The translations under genes and the position numbers were made by a program. Shown here one piece after another: positions 15,448-23,343 of a DNA stretch of 43,590 bases (positions within the stretch are counted from its first letter, which is position 1; each line of letters begins with the position of its first letter). The DNA lies in the NCBI GenBank assembly GCA_964533705.1, contig CAZHMN010000017.1, forward strand, positions 1 through 43,590. Reading direction: 5' to 3'. Below the pieces are notes generated by a model. That model ran no database searches. It was not told where the DNA came from and saw nothing but the letters and a program-made list of their open reading frames with translations. This DNA comes from CAZHMN01 sp964533705. Lineage in GTDB: Bacteria > Electryoneota > B3-LCP.

Positions 15448-16923
15448 TCAACGTTCCCCCCAGCTTACAATTTCGTAGAAGGCGTTCCCCGCCGAATCCG
15501 TCGCTTTCAGGAAATACGGGGGCGACATCTGATCCAGGCGGCTGTCGTAGGTATATTGCTTGCCGTAGCCGGTGCCTCCGTGGTTAGAACGGTGCACGTA
15601 GCCGCGGCGGCGCTGGGTTACGGCGCCTCTCAAATAAATGTCGCCGCGCTCATCGTTGTTGGGCGGCTGGGGGCAGTAATAATTCCCATCGTAGAATTCC
15701 CAGATGACGGGCGTGGGCGGCGGTTCGTTCTGATCCTGAAATGAAAAACTACCCATAAAGGGATTGAAGGGATCGGGATCGCCGTCCCCCAGGGCTATCA
15801 TGGCAGCGGTGATGATGATGCTCGATCCCTGGGCTTGGCTTTCGCGCCCGTTTTCCCAGGTATTACCGATGGTGATATTGCTTTCCGAGACGATGCCCAG
15901 GATATCGTCGTATCCGCCGGTGGTGTCGTTGAATTGGCCGGTTACCGGATCTGCAAACCAGTAGCGGATGTCGTCCATCAGGCGAATGCAGTGAAATCCC
16001 AGAAACTCGTTCTTGTTGGGGTGTCCCTGCGCTCCCACCGTGGCCTGGCCGGCGAAGAGCCCTTTCAGTTCCAGGTAACCATCCACGAAGAAGGCATCCC
16101 AGGCAGGCACCCCTCCCTGCGTCAGGACGGCGGTACTATCGAAGGGCGTTCCCATGGGCCAGCGGTACATCTTCCAGCCCAGACGCCCGTTGAACTCCAG
16201 GCGGTGCGCCCAATAGCCATTCTCCGATTCAAAGAACTTTCCGCACGCGGCCGCGGCAGCGCGGATTTCAGTGGCTTCTTCGGGCAGGTAGATTTCCCGG
16301 TAATTAAAGACCGGCTCATAATTGACGAACTGGGGATTAAAACCAGGCCCCCGCCAGAAGACCGGCGCGCAGGTGGTGACGCGATCGTAGAATACGGGAT
16401 TTTCCATGATGGCGATGGTATCGTTGGAATGGACCCAGCCGTCCAAGGTGTCTTCGTGCCAGAACTTGATCACTTCACCGAAGGGGGTGGTTTCGTTATC
16501 GGTCAGGTAAAAATAATTATGAAGGCCTAAGAGCTTCACCTTAACCTGGATAGTATCCTGAACATGCGCCTCCCCACCCTGGTAATCTGCGAAAGTAACC
16601 GTGCCCACTGAGATGAAATCAACAAAGTCATAGTCGGCCATGGCGGTCGCCTGAGTGTTGACACACGGCGCTCTGGTGACCGCCGCGGTGGCGACGGCCT
16701 GGCCGGTTACGTTGGTAATGGTCTCTTCCCCCAGGAGGACGGGCTCCGTGGATATGTTGTAGGCCTGAAGCGCTTTCAGATCCTTAAAACCGAGATCCAT
16801 CAGACCGGCATGAGCGGCATAATAAGCCTGCATCTTGTGCTTTTCGAACATGGCTTCGTAGCTCTCGTCAGCGCCCCATTTCATGTAGGCCAGACCTGCG
16901 AATATCAGCAATCCAATTAAAGC
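15448..16923 (-). CDS. Large PilX-like pilus-associated protein, C-terminal part (gap inside gene)
   Basis: 491 visible residues after the assembly gap, opening inside a hydrophobic helix (ALIGLLIFAGLAYMKWG) of the kind found at the start of PilX-type minor pilins. The ~470-residue remainder is exported and beta-rich. It includes HEDTLDGWVHSNDTIAI and NPVFYDRVTT near residues 150-185, a pattern I associate with DUF4900-type proteins found beside pilus genes in FCB candidate phyla. PilX-type proteins act with prepilins at the pilus tip and affect adhesion. The N-terminal 25 codons are probably those at 17024-17099; the frames differ across the N run, as expected if its length is arbitrary. Usual PilX proteins are under 250 residues, so this is unusually large. 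Confidence 0.7.
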   Translation of the reverse strand, partial: ALIGLLIFAGLAYMKWGADESYEAMFEKHKMQAYYAAHAGLMDLGFKDLKALQAYNISTEPVLLGEETITNVTGQAVATAAVTRAPCVNTQATAMADYDFVDFISVGTVTFADYQGGEAHVQDTIQVKVKLLGLHNYFYLTDNETTPFGEVIKFWHEDTLDGWVHSNDTIAIMENPVFYDRVTTCAPVFWRGPGFNPQFVNYEPVFNYREIYLPEEATEIRAAAAACGKFFESENGYWAHRLEFNGRLGWKMYRWPMGTPFDSTAVLTQGGVPAWDAFFVDGYLELKGLFAGQATVGAQGHPNKNEFLGFHCIRLMDDIRYWFADPVTGQFNDTTGGYDDILGIVSESNITIGNTWENGRESQAQGSSIIITAAMIALGDGDPDPFNPFMGSFSFQDQNEPPPTPVIWEFYDGNYYCPQPPNNDERGDIYLRGAVTQRRRGYVHRSNHGGTGYGKQYTYDSRLDQMSPPYFLKATDSAGNAFYEIVSWGER

Positions 16924-17023
16924 NNNNNNNNNNNNNNNNNNNNNNNNNNNNNNNNNNNNNNNNNNNNNNNNNNNNNNNNNNNNNNNNNNNNNNNNNNNNN
17001 NNNNNNNNNNNNNNNNNNNNNNN
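16924..17023. other. Assembly gap (100 N)
   Basis: Exactly 100 N. It falls between the start of the PilX-like gene and its hydrophobic helix, where the prepilin or signal motif would be. The reading frames on the two sides do not match, so true gap length differs from 100 by a non-multiple of three. Confidence 0.95.
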
Positions 17024-17099
17024 CGTCTCGTGAGAGCCTTACGGCCTGCAGGATTTTATTCAACGCTTTCATGAACCTTTTCTGCATATCCGGCCTCAT
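17024..17099 (-). CDS. N-terminal fragment of the PilX-like gene
   Basis: 25 codons beginning MRPDMQKRFMKALNK and ending LSRD at the gap. The basic, helical leader fits the cytoplasmic leader of a PilX-type or prepilin-like protein whose membrane helix resumes at 16923. The ATG overlaps the stop of the upstream minor prepilin gene as ATGA, so coupling is expected; a second ATG at codon 5 is possible. Confidence 0.6.
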
Positions 17100-17752
17100 T
17101 CCGGCTGATCAACATGGTTTTTCATGAAAGTGGCAATACGGTATTCTTTTACAATTGAATATTCATCCATAAAGGTCTCGCTCAGGAAATCCAGGCCGCC
17201 GAGACGCTCGTAACGGATGGTCAAATAAACCTGACCCATAGCCTGGTTGAAAAGCGGCGGGCGATTTAACTCAAAGAAGGGCTCATAGTGAAAATCTTCG
17301 ATGGTGAATCTGTGTTTGTACTTCCATTCGTCCAAGGGGAAATCCTGGTCAAATGGCACCGGGGCTGAATTACCCGCGGCGACGAAAATACCCTCCGTGG
17401 GTTTGGCAGAAAAGCTATAGAGGGTGGAATCAAGGACCTCGAAAGGATATTGATTGAAATTGGTGATGGATATCCAGAAGCTCCCCAGACCGTACTGGTT
17501 GGGGTTGGTTCCCATATTCGTCCCATACTGCATGAGATTATCCAGGTGAGACATGAAATCATTGGCGTATTGATCCATGCACCTGATCGCCCAGGAGCGG
17601 TTCATCCATTCGCGAAAGTTCAGCAGGGTGATACTGAAACCCAGAAAAACGACCGAGATCAGGACAATCGAAAAAGTCGCTTCGATGAAGGTCCAACCTT
17701 CATCGGTGTGGAAGAAGTTTTTCATCCATATTTTTCGGACTCGTGCCATCAT
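17096..17752 (-). CDS. Minor prepilin, PilW-like
   Basis: 218 residues from the chosen ATG at 17752. The prepilin motif is DEG|WTFIEATFSIVLIS: the leader ends with Gly19 and Glu24 is at +5 of the mature protein, with Trp in place of the usual Phe at +1. A hydrophobic helix follows, then a ~170-residue globular part without a cysteine pair. PilW-type minor pilins prime pilus assembly or sit at the tip. The frame is open 29 codons further upstream, but the chosen ATG overlaps the stop of the preceding gene as ATGA, matching the tight packing of this block. Confidence 0.8.
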   Translation of the reverse strand: MMARVRKIWMKNFFHTDEGWTFIEATFSIVLISVVFLGFSITLLNFREWMNRSWAIRCMDQYANDFMSHLDNLMQYGTNMGTNPNQYGLGSFWISITNFNQYPFEVLDSTLYSFSAKPTEGIFVAAGNSAPVPFDQDFPLDEWKYKHRFTIEDFHYEPFFELNRPPLFNQAMGQVYLTIRYERLGGLDFLSETFMDEYSIVKEYRIATFMKNHVDQPE

Positions 17753-18261
17753 TCGCTGTAAGGAACACTCACATAGGTCGTCAAAGAAACTTCCGTGCCT
17801 ATTTCGCGGGAAAACAGTTGGCCGTCCGGTTCTTCCCATTCAGCCCAGACCGTCACCTTCCAGTAGGCAATGGCGGCTGTATTGGGGTCCATGACCGGTA
17901 ATATCTGATCCCTGGAAAGCTGAACCGTGATCGGAGGCGTATCCTTCTCCAGAATGACGCTCTTATAATTCATCTTGGGCGCCATTTCAAATTCACTGGG
18001 ATCACCGGGGGAGCCCATGTACAATCTGCCGATCCAGTACTCCAATTCCTGCTGAACGATGCGAAGCGCCTGCTGCTTGTGCATGTCCACGTCCAGCATA
18101 CGGTTGCCGAAGTAAAGGGAGTGGCCTACTACGACGGTGGCAACGGCGATCATTATAAAGGTGACCAGCACCTCGAGAAAAGTGATACCCCCGTCATCTG
18201 AACCGGCGAGACGCAAACCGGAAGAGCGAATCTTTCGGGAGCAGTATTTAACTCGATGCAC
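17749..18261 (-). CDS. Minor prepilin, PilV-like
   Basis: 170 residues from a GTG at 18261, chosen because GGGAGG lies exactly 7 nt upstream; an upstream TTG at 18279 has no such site. The type III signal reads DDGG|ITFLEVLVTFIMIA, with cleavage after Gly25, Glu at +5 and Ile at +1 rather than Phe. One hydrophobic helix is followed by a ~120-residue pilin domain. It is the first of three overlapping genes (PilV-, PilW-, PilX-like), a typical minor-pilin cassette, here placed directly after pilT. Confidence 0.82.
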   Translation of the reverse strand: MHRVKYCSRKIRSSGLRLAGSDDGGITFLEVLVTFIMIAVATVVVGHSLYFGNRMLDVDMHKQQALRIVQQELEYWIGRLYMGSPGDPSEFEMAPKMNYKSVILEKDTPPITVQLSRDQILPVMDPNTAAIAYWKVTVWAEWEEPDGQLFSREIGTEVSLTTYVSVPYSE

Positions 18262-18312
18262 CAGGAAACCTCCCGGCAATGTAAGTCCAGCCGGCGGTGA
18301 ATGAAAGATGGC

Positions 18313-19377
18313 TTAGCCGGCCAGGTTTACTTCAAACAGTTTGGGATTCTCGGCCACGTGTTTGGCAATTTCGCGGTCAATCAAGCCTTTGTGAAGCAAC
18401 CTCATCAGATCCTGATCCAGGGACTGCATTCCATGCTTGCCGCTGGCCTGAATGACAGAAGGAACCTGATAGATTTTATCCTCTCGGATCAAGTTGCGGA
18501 TGGCTGTATTGGCCACCATCACTTCCATCGCCGCCACCCGCCCGTTGCCGTCTTTCAGGGGAAGCAGCTTTTGTGCGACCACCGCCTCCAACGATTCGGC
18601 CAGCATGGAACGCACCTGCGTCTTCTGAGAAGACGGGAAGATGTCTATGATTCGGTCAATGGTTTTGGCCGCGCTGGAAGTATGCAGAGTGGCCAGCACC
18701 AGGTGGCCCGTTTCGGCAGCGGTCAGCGCCAGCGCGATGGTTTCTAAGTCGCGCATTTCGCCGACCAGAATCACATCGGGATCTTCACGGAGCGCGGCTC
18801 GCAGGGCATTGGCAAAGGAATGGGTATTGGCGCCCAATTCGCGCTGGTTAATCAGACAGTTGCGGCTCTCGTGGAAGAATTCGACCGGGTCCTCGATGGT
18901 TATGATGTGCAGCTCTTTGTACTCGTTGATGTAATCCACCATGGTTGCCAGCGTGGTGGACTTTCCGCTGCCCGTGGGCCCCGTTAAGAGAACCAGACCT
19001 CGATCGCGCAGAGAGAGATCCTTCATGATCTGGGGCAGACCGAGCTCCTCGAACGATCGTATTTCCGCCGGTATGGTGCGGAAGACCGCGGCCATACCCT
19101 GGATCTGCTGGAATACGTTGACCCGGAAGCGGGCGACGTTCTCAAGTTTATATGAGAAGTCCAGCTCCTTGACTTCCTCGAAACGCTCCAGTTGCGGTTC
19201 ACTCAGGATAGAGAATATCAACCTCTCCATGACTTCCTGTGTCATAAGAGGGAGCGCCAACTTACGCATCCGGCCGTGCACCCTAATCATGGGTATAGAA
19301 CCCGCGGAGATATGGAGGTCGGAAGCTCCCTGATCAACGGCAAAGTTCAGGAGTTGGTTGATGTCTTTAATTTCCAA
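18313..19377 (-). CDS. pilT: Type IV pilus retraction ATPase PilT
   Basis: 354-residue cytoplasmic motor that depolymerises the pilus for twitching. It starts with the PilT-type N-domain (INQLLNFAVDQGASDLHIS). Walker A GPTGSGKST is at 133-141, Walker B is LREDPDVILVGEMRD, the His box is LATLHTSSAAKTIDRIID, and the C-terminal retraction motif region AIRNLIREDKIYQVPS is conserved. No zinc-knuckle cysteines, which separates it from PilB. The start codon is TTG, with AAAGGAA about 11 nt upstream. It lies 26 bases after the pilin gene. Its presence argues for a retractile pilus rather than a type II secretion system. Confidence 0.96.
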   Translation of the reverse strand: MEIKDINQLLNFAVDQGASDLHISAGSIPMIRVHGRMRKLALPLMTQEVMERLIFSILSEPQLERFEEVKELDFSYKLENVARFRVNVFQQIQGMAAVFRTIPAEIRSFEELGLPQIMKDLSLRDRGLVLLTGPTGSGKSTTLATMVDYINEYKELHIITIEDPVEFFHESRNCLINQRELGANTHSFANALRAALREDPDVILVGEMRDLETIALALTAAETGHLVLATLHTSSAAKTIDRIIDIFPSSQKTQVRSMLAESLEAVVAQKLLPLKDGNGRVAAMEVMVANTAIRNLIREDKIYQVPSVIQASGKHGMQSLDQDLMRLLHKGLIDREIAKHVAENPKLFEVNLAG

Positions 19378-19403
19378 GGCGTACGCGTTCCTTTCTGAAC
19401 AGC

Positions 19404-19835
19404 CTATTCGAAGCTGCCTTGATCTGAGGGGAGACCATAACCGGTAAATCTGCCTTCGCGCACCTCATAGACGACGACCTCGCCAGCACCGCCCTTCATC
19501 TTTTCTGTGGAGGTGGCCATAATCTGATCGAGCTGATCCTGACTGCCCACTATCTGGAACTCCCACTGTTCTTTGGTGGCCAGGTCAATGGTCAGGTACT
19601 CCATCTCCTCGAGTTCGTTCACGTCAGTGGGGTAATCTCCGGTATCCTGGTAGTACATCTTGCAGGCGTTGTAGATGGCACCGATGGTCGCCTGCGGGTC
19701 AGAAGCACGGGCACCGGCCACGTACTGCACGTAGATGGGAACGGAAATCGCTGCCAGGATTGCCACGATGACCACGACGATCAGGACTTCAATCAGGGTG
19801 AAGCCTTCATCGGCTTTGAAAAACTTTCTCAACAT
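19404..19835 (-). CDS. pilA: Major pilin / GspG-like prepilin
   Basis: 143-residue prepilin. An 11-residue leader ends ADEG|FTLIEVLIVVVIVAILAAISVP, a textbook class III signal with Glu5. The globular domain has a single cysteine and so no disulfide loop; DTGDYPTDVNELEEMEYL followed by a C-terminal strand region resembles GspG-type pilins. Being the promoter-proximal gene of the pilus run, with its own AT-rich upstream region and strong AAGGAG ribosome site, it is the likely major subunit. Confidence in prepilin identity is very high, in major-subunit status moderate. Confidence 0.9.
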   Translation of the reverse strand: MLRKFFKADEGFTLIEVLIVVVIVAILAAISVPIYVQYVAGARASDPQATIGAIYNACKMYYQDTGDYPTDVNELEEMEYLTIDLATKEQWEFQIVGSQDQLDQIMATSTEKMKGGAGEVVVYEVREGRFTGYGLPSDQGSFE

Positions 19836-19881
19836 ATCTTTCTTCTCCTTGGCTGAGTACTAATTATCCTATATCAGATAT

Positions 19882-19909
19882 AATATAATCATTTTTTCAT
19901 TAGATGCAA
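19882..19909 (-). promoter_or_regulatory. Possible promoter of the pilin/pilus operon
   Basis: On the minus strand: TTGCAT (19904-19909), 16-nt spacer, TATATT (19882-19887), about 47 bases before the pilin start. The region is so AT-rich that other -10 matches exist, so this is a weak call. I looked for a sigma54 GG-N10-GC element, common for pilA elsewhere, and found none, and saw no copy of the ECF-type motif that precedes the sigma gene. Confidence 0.3.
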
Positions 19910-20002
19910 TAGCTGATTCGAAAAAAAAAGTCATTTTAGCGAATGGGGCGATTCGACAATTTTCATTAGATTTTAATAAAAAGCAATTATTATACCAAAG
20001 AA

Positions 20003-20026
20003 AAAAGCCGATATTTCACGGCTTTT
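20003..20026 (-). terminator. Terminator after the sigma/anti-sigma operon
   Basis: An 8-bp stem (AAAAGCCG with CGGCTTTT) and 8-nt loop give TTTTTTC on the minus strand directly after the stem. It lies about 60 bases after the anti-sigma stop and separates that operon from the pilin gene, so the pilus genes need their own promoter. Confidence 0.75.
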
Positions 20027-20084
20027 ATTCGAATAATTTGCTAATACCGCTGCAAGTGCAGACGTTATTACGCAATCGTTGCAC

Positions 20085-20603
20085 TTATCCGCGCAACGCT
20101 TTCACCATTTGCCAGAGTCCCCAGCAGAGGATAATGCCTCCTACGATTAGATTAACGATGATGATATTACCACCGCTGGAGAGTTGAGAAAACCAGTCCC
20201 CCTGTGAAAGGAGACCAAATCGATCTATTTCTGCCACCATTTCGGGATCAAGCCTGAACGCTGCAATCTTTTCAGCAAGGTTACCTATCAGCGGCGTGGC
20301 AAACTTTCCCACCATAAAACCGCCGAAAGCGAGGAGGAGCCCAAACGCCAACGCAGTCAGCCAGTCGGGCAGGAACGCGGTTTTTTCCTGGGCGGGCAGT
20401 TTTGACATAATGCGCGCATAAAAACCCTCGGGGGCTTTCAATATCGGCTGATAGCGCAGGAGATCGTCGAGCTCTCTTTCACGGCTTAGAACCTTCCGGC
20501 AGGAAGCGCATGATTCGAGGTGTTCCTCCAGTCGGATACGATCTTCGGCCGGCAATTCGCCGCTCAAATAATCCTCAATCATCTGCAGTGGGGGACATTT
20601 CAT
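20085..20603 (-). CDS. Zinc-finger anti-sigma factor
   Basis: 172 residues. The N-terminus has the ZAS motif H..ESCASC (HxxxCxxC, about residues 28-35) inside a helical bundle (ALPAEDRIRLEEHL-type sequence), as in ChrR/RsrA and other ECF-binding anti-sigma proteins. Two hydrophobic helices follow, near 83-103 and 148-166, so it is probably membrane-anchored and able to sense an envelope signal, perhaps by proteolysis. It overlaps the sigma factor gene by 4 bp (ATGA), the classical arrangement for a sigma/anti-sigma pair. The released signal and protease are unknown. Confidence 0.88.
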   Translation of the reverse strand: MKCPPLQMIEDYLSGELPAEDRIRLEEHLESCASCRKVLSRERELDDLLRYQPILKAPEGFYARIMSKLPAQEKTAFLPDWLTALAFGLLLAFGGFMVGKFATPLIGNLAEKIAAFRLDPEMVAEIDRFGLLSQGDWFSQLSSGGNIIIVNLIVGGIILCWGLWQMVKALRG

Positions 20604-21181
20604 TTCGACAAGCTCCGGGTCTTCAATAAATGCTCAGCATTTTTACGAAGCTGCGCTCTGGCGCGGTGAAGATAAGCCTTCACCGTACCTACCGGGCGTC
20701 CGAGGACTGAGGAGATCTCATTGCAATCCAATTCCTGAAGGTAAAACAGAACAACAATGGAGCGATACACCGGCGGTAACCCGGCTATGAGCTTTTCCAC
20801 CAGATCTCGTCTTTCTATTGTCGTATCGGCAGCGACCGTCTGGACGTTTAGAATCTTAAGATATCCGAGTTCATCCTGGGTCACTTGATCAACGGGTTTA
20901 TTACGGCGGCGCAATTCGCTGAAACAAGCATTGAGCGTGATCCGGTAAAGCCAGCTTGAGAATTTGGCTTTTTCCTCGAATCGCGCCACAGCCCGCCAAG
21001 CCCGGATAAACGCTTCCTGAGAGACATCTTCGGCGAGATGGACATCACCCAGAGTCCGACATGCCAGGGTATAAACCTGATCCTGATAGCGCTCAACCAG
21101 GCGTCCGAACGCCTGGCGATCCCCCCTTTTCGACTTCCGGATCAGCTCCTCTTCCGAAGGTATCTCCGTTTCTGGCGCCAT
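20600..21181 (-). CDS. ECF-family RNA polymerase sigma factor (RpoE-like)
   Basis: 193 residues. Sigma2 spans ~10-85, with LVERYQDQVYTLACR and DVSQEAFIRAWRAVARFE (core binding and -10 recognition). Sigma4 spans ~130-185, with LPPVYRSIVVLFYLQELDCNEI and the helix-turn-helix SSVLGRPVGTVKAYLHRARAQLRK (-35 recognition). It lacks sigma1.1 and sigma3, as ECF factors do. A GCAACTT-N16-GTCTAA element just upstream strongly resembles sigmaE promoters and suggests autoregulation. The partner anti-sigma gene overlaps its 3' end. Targets may include surface genes nearby, but no second copy of the motif was found by eye. Confidence 0.93.
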   Translation of the reverse strand: MAPETEIPSEEELIRKSKRGDRQAFGRLVERYQDQVYTLACRTLGDVHLAEDVSQEAFIRAWRAVARFEEKAKFSSWLYRITLNACFSELRRRNKPVDQVTQDELGYLKILNVQTVAADTTIERRDLVEKLIAGLPPVYRSIVVLFYLQELDCNEISSVLGRPVGTVKAYLHRARAQLRKNAEHLLKTRSLSK

Positions 21182-21189
21182 CTGTTATG

Positions 21190-21218
21190 TTAGACTCGGA
21201 GAACTTCTGAAAAGTTGC
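21190..21218 (-). promoter_or_regulatory. SigmaE-type ECF promoter, autoregulatory candidate
   Basis: On the minus strand: -35 GCAACTT (21212-21218), 16-nt spacer, -10 GTCTAA (21190-21195). The E. coli sigmaE consensus is GGAACTT with a 15-16 nt spacer and GTCnAA, so only one base of the -35 differs. The -10 ends 8 nt before the ATG of the sigma gene, so the mRNA would have almost no leader and no Shine-Dalgarno, which matches the lack of one there. Confidence 0.55.
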
Positions 21219-21319
21219 AGTTAACGGCATTATTAATTGGGAAACGAGAGTAATGATTAATTCAACTTGACGACTGGAGCAGATTTTGCGCCAAAATTTG
21301 CGGGTATTTATGAATCTAC

Positions 21320-21348
21320 TTGACAATGGAGTTTAAATTCAGTATTTT
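21320..21348 (+). promoter_or_regulatory. Sigma70-type promoter for the C13 protease genes
   Basis: -35 TTGACA (21320-21325), 17-nt spacer, -10 TATTTT (21343-21348). The start codon at 21402 lies ~50 bases downstream with AAGGAGGAGG just before it. The rest of the 220-base divergent intergenic region holds the ECF promoter on the other strand. Confidence 0.55.
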
Positions 21349-21401
21349 AATATGGGAGGTTTTGCGTTATTAAACGAATCTGATATCCTTAAGGAGGAGG
21401 C

Positions 21402-23306
21402 ATGAGGTTTTACCTACTAGTTATGCTATGTGTGGCTATCGCGTTGGGAGCGCTTGCTGCTCCGGTCCATGATAGCGAACAAGCTTTGAAAGCCGTTGAA
21501 AAGGCTTTGCTCCCGGGCGGGATGGAAAATATTACCTTAAGCGTTTGGGGGCCGGTTGAACCCGGCAGAGAGATTCGGAGCACGCTGGGGCTGGTTATGA
21601 TCGCGCCGGCGGTGGGATACGTTATCTATATTGATGACCATCCCACGGCTAACCTCTTTCATCCGGTGCGTTATGCATTCGTAACCACATCTGAAGGCGA
21701 GGTTACGGTTGTGAAAGCTCAGAGCCCTCCTCTGAATTACACGGATTATGAACCTGTCGAAACCGCCATCGGGACAGTCTTGAAAGCGGTAGAGAACCGG
21801 CGAGCGCCTCTACCTGAGAAAGCTCCTCCTCCCAGCCGATCCAACCGCTGGGCCGTTCTGATGAACGGGGGGTACGGGCAGTTCAGCAATTACCCACGCT
21901 ATTGGAACGACCTCTCCAATATCTATATCACTTTGAACTGGACTTACGGCTTCGCGGACGATCACATCATCGTGCTGTGCTCCGACGGCCTTAATCCGGC
22001 TCCGGATCAATCCAACGGCCAGAATTCCGACCCGGATCTGGACGGTGATGGGGATGATGACATCATGTACCCCTGTGTGCCGGGGGCGATAGATGCGGTT
22101 TTCGATTCGCTGGCCAATGTGCTTACGTCCGATGATCTGCTCTTCGTATTTGCGACGGATCACGGCAGCAGCAACGGGGGATGGAATACGGTGTTCAACC
22201 TCTGGAACCAGCAGGAGTTGACAGATGCTCATTTCGCTTCGCTGTTGGAGCTGCTTCCGGATTGCGAGATCGTCTGCACCTTCGAGCCCTGTTATTCCGG
22301 CGGTTTCCTGGATGACGTGGTCGTGCCCCCTGGGCCCCGGGTAGCGTCGTCAGCCTGTGACTATAATCAGGTATCATATGCTATGCCACCGGATTACATG
22401 TACGATACATATGTATTTCACTGGACGGCTGCCGTCAAAGGCGAAGATGCATACGGCGTCCCCGTAGATGCCGACTATAATGGCGATGGCATTGTTACCA
22501 TGGACGAGGCTTTTATTTATGCCGAGGAGCACGATCAGTCCAATGAAGATCCACAATACGCTGACGAACCTCACGGCATCGGTGCGGAAATATCCCTGTG
22601 GCCATCAGGACCCCCGGGGGACGTTTCGATCAGCCTCACGCCCTACGGAACGCCCATACAGATACCGGGGTCTGGTGGAGATTTCGAGTATAACGTCGCT
22701 ATCACCAATAATGAGACTGCACAGCAATGGTTCAACTGCTGGATTGACGTGACGCTGCCGTCCGGTGTAGTTTACGGCCCCGTTGTAGGGCCGATTTACC
22801 TGGAGCTCCCCGGCGGCGCTTCAATTGATCGCGACCGGGTTCAAACCGTGCCCGGCAGCGCGCCGGCTGGAACGTACACTTATAACGCCTACGTAGGCGT
22901 CTCATCCGGGATGGTGTGGGATCAGGATAGCTTTACTTTCGTGAAAACTTCCTCCGGGGAGGCCTCCGGAATGAGCTACTGGGAGAGCGCAGGTGAACCC
23001 TTAGGAGAATTGACTCCCGCCGGAGAAAAATTCAAAAAACCGGAAGATTACCGGCTGTGTTCGAACTATCCCAATCCGTTCAATCCCATGACGGCAATCA
23101 GCTATCAGCTTGAAGCGGTCAGTTTTGTCAATCTGACGGTTTATGATACTGGCGGGCGCGAGATAGTGGAACTGGTCAATGGATGGCGAGACGCCGGGAT
23201 TCATCAAGTAGCCTTCGATGCTTCGAATCTGGCGTCCGGAGTCTATATCTACCGGATAACAGCCGGAGATTTCAATGCCAGCGGCAAGATGGTTCTGATG
23301 AAATAA
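21402..23306 (+). CDS. Secreted C13-family (legumain-like) cysteine protease with sorting domain
   Basis: 634 residues. Signal peptide to about residue 20 (ALGALAAP). Residues ~22-130 look like a propeptide. The peptidase C13 fold starts RWAVLMNGGYGQFSNY (~149-165) and carries the clan CD catalytic pair: His254 in ATDHGSSNGGW and Cys297 in FEPCYSGGF. Two acidic calcium-site candidates are present: DLDGDGDDD (~213-221) and a canonical EF-hand loop at 358-369 (DYNGDG...E). An Ig-like domain follows (~405-515), and the last 85 residues (from 550) are a T9SS type-A-like sorting domain with YPNPFNP and GKMVLMK. Probably an asparaginyl-type endopeptidase at the cell surface; specificity unknown. 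Followed 37 bases later by a paralogue, likely in one operon. Confidence 0.88.
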   Translation: MRFYLLVMLCVAIALGALAAPVHDSEQALKAVEKALLPGGMENITLSVWGPVEPGREIRSTLGLVMIAPAVGYVIYIDDHPTANLFHPVRYAFVTTSEGEVTVVKAQSPPLNYTDYEPVETAIGTVLKAVENRRAPLPEKAPPPSRSNRWAVLMNGGYGQFSNYPRYWNDLSNIYITLNWTYGFADDHIIVLCSDGLNPAPDQSNGQNSDPDLDGDGDDDIMYPCVPGAIDAVFDSLANVLTSDDLLFVFATDHGSSNGGWNTVFNLWNQQELTDAHFASLLELLPDCEIVCTFEPCYSGGFLDDVVVPPGPRVASSACDYNQVSYAMPPDYMYDTYVFHWTAAVKGEDAYGVPVDADYNGDGIVTMDEAFIYAEEHDQSNEDPQYADEPHGIGAEISLWPSGPPGDVSISLTPYGTPIQIPGSGGDFEYNVAITNNETAQQWFNCWIDVTLPSGVVYGPVVGPIYLELPGGASIDRDRVQTVPGSAPAGTYTYNAYVGVSSGMVWDQDSFTFVKTSSGEASGMSYWESAGEPLGELTPAGEKFKKPEDYRLCSNYPNPFNPMTAISYQLEAVSFVNLTVYDTGGREIVELVNGWRDAGIHQVAFDASNLASGVYIYRITAGDFNASGKMVLMK

Positions 23307-23343
23307 TAGGGACTAAACGCTTTAAACAATCACCGGAGGTAGC

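Noticed and set aside
23307..23343. Promoter between the two C13 protease genes
   Set aside because: Only 37 bases with a ribosome site and no promoter-like elements; co-transcription is simpler.
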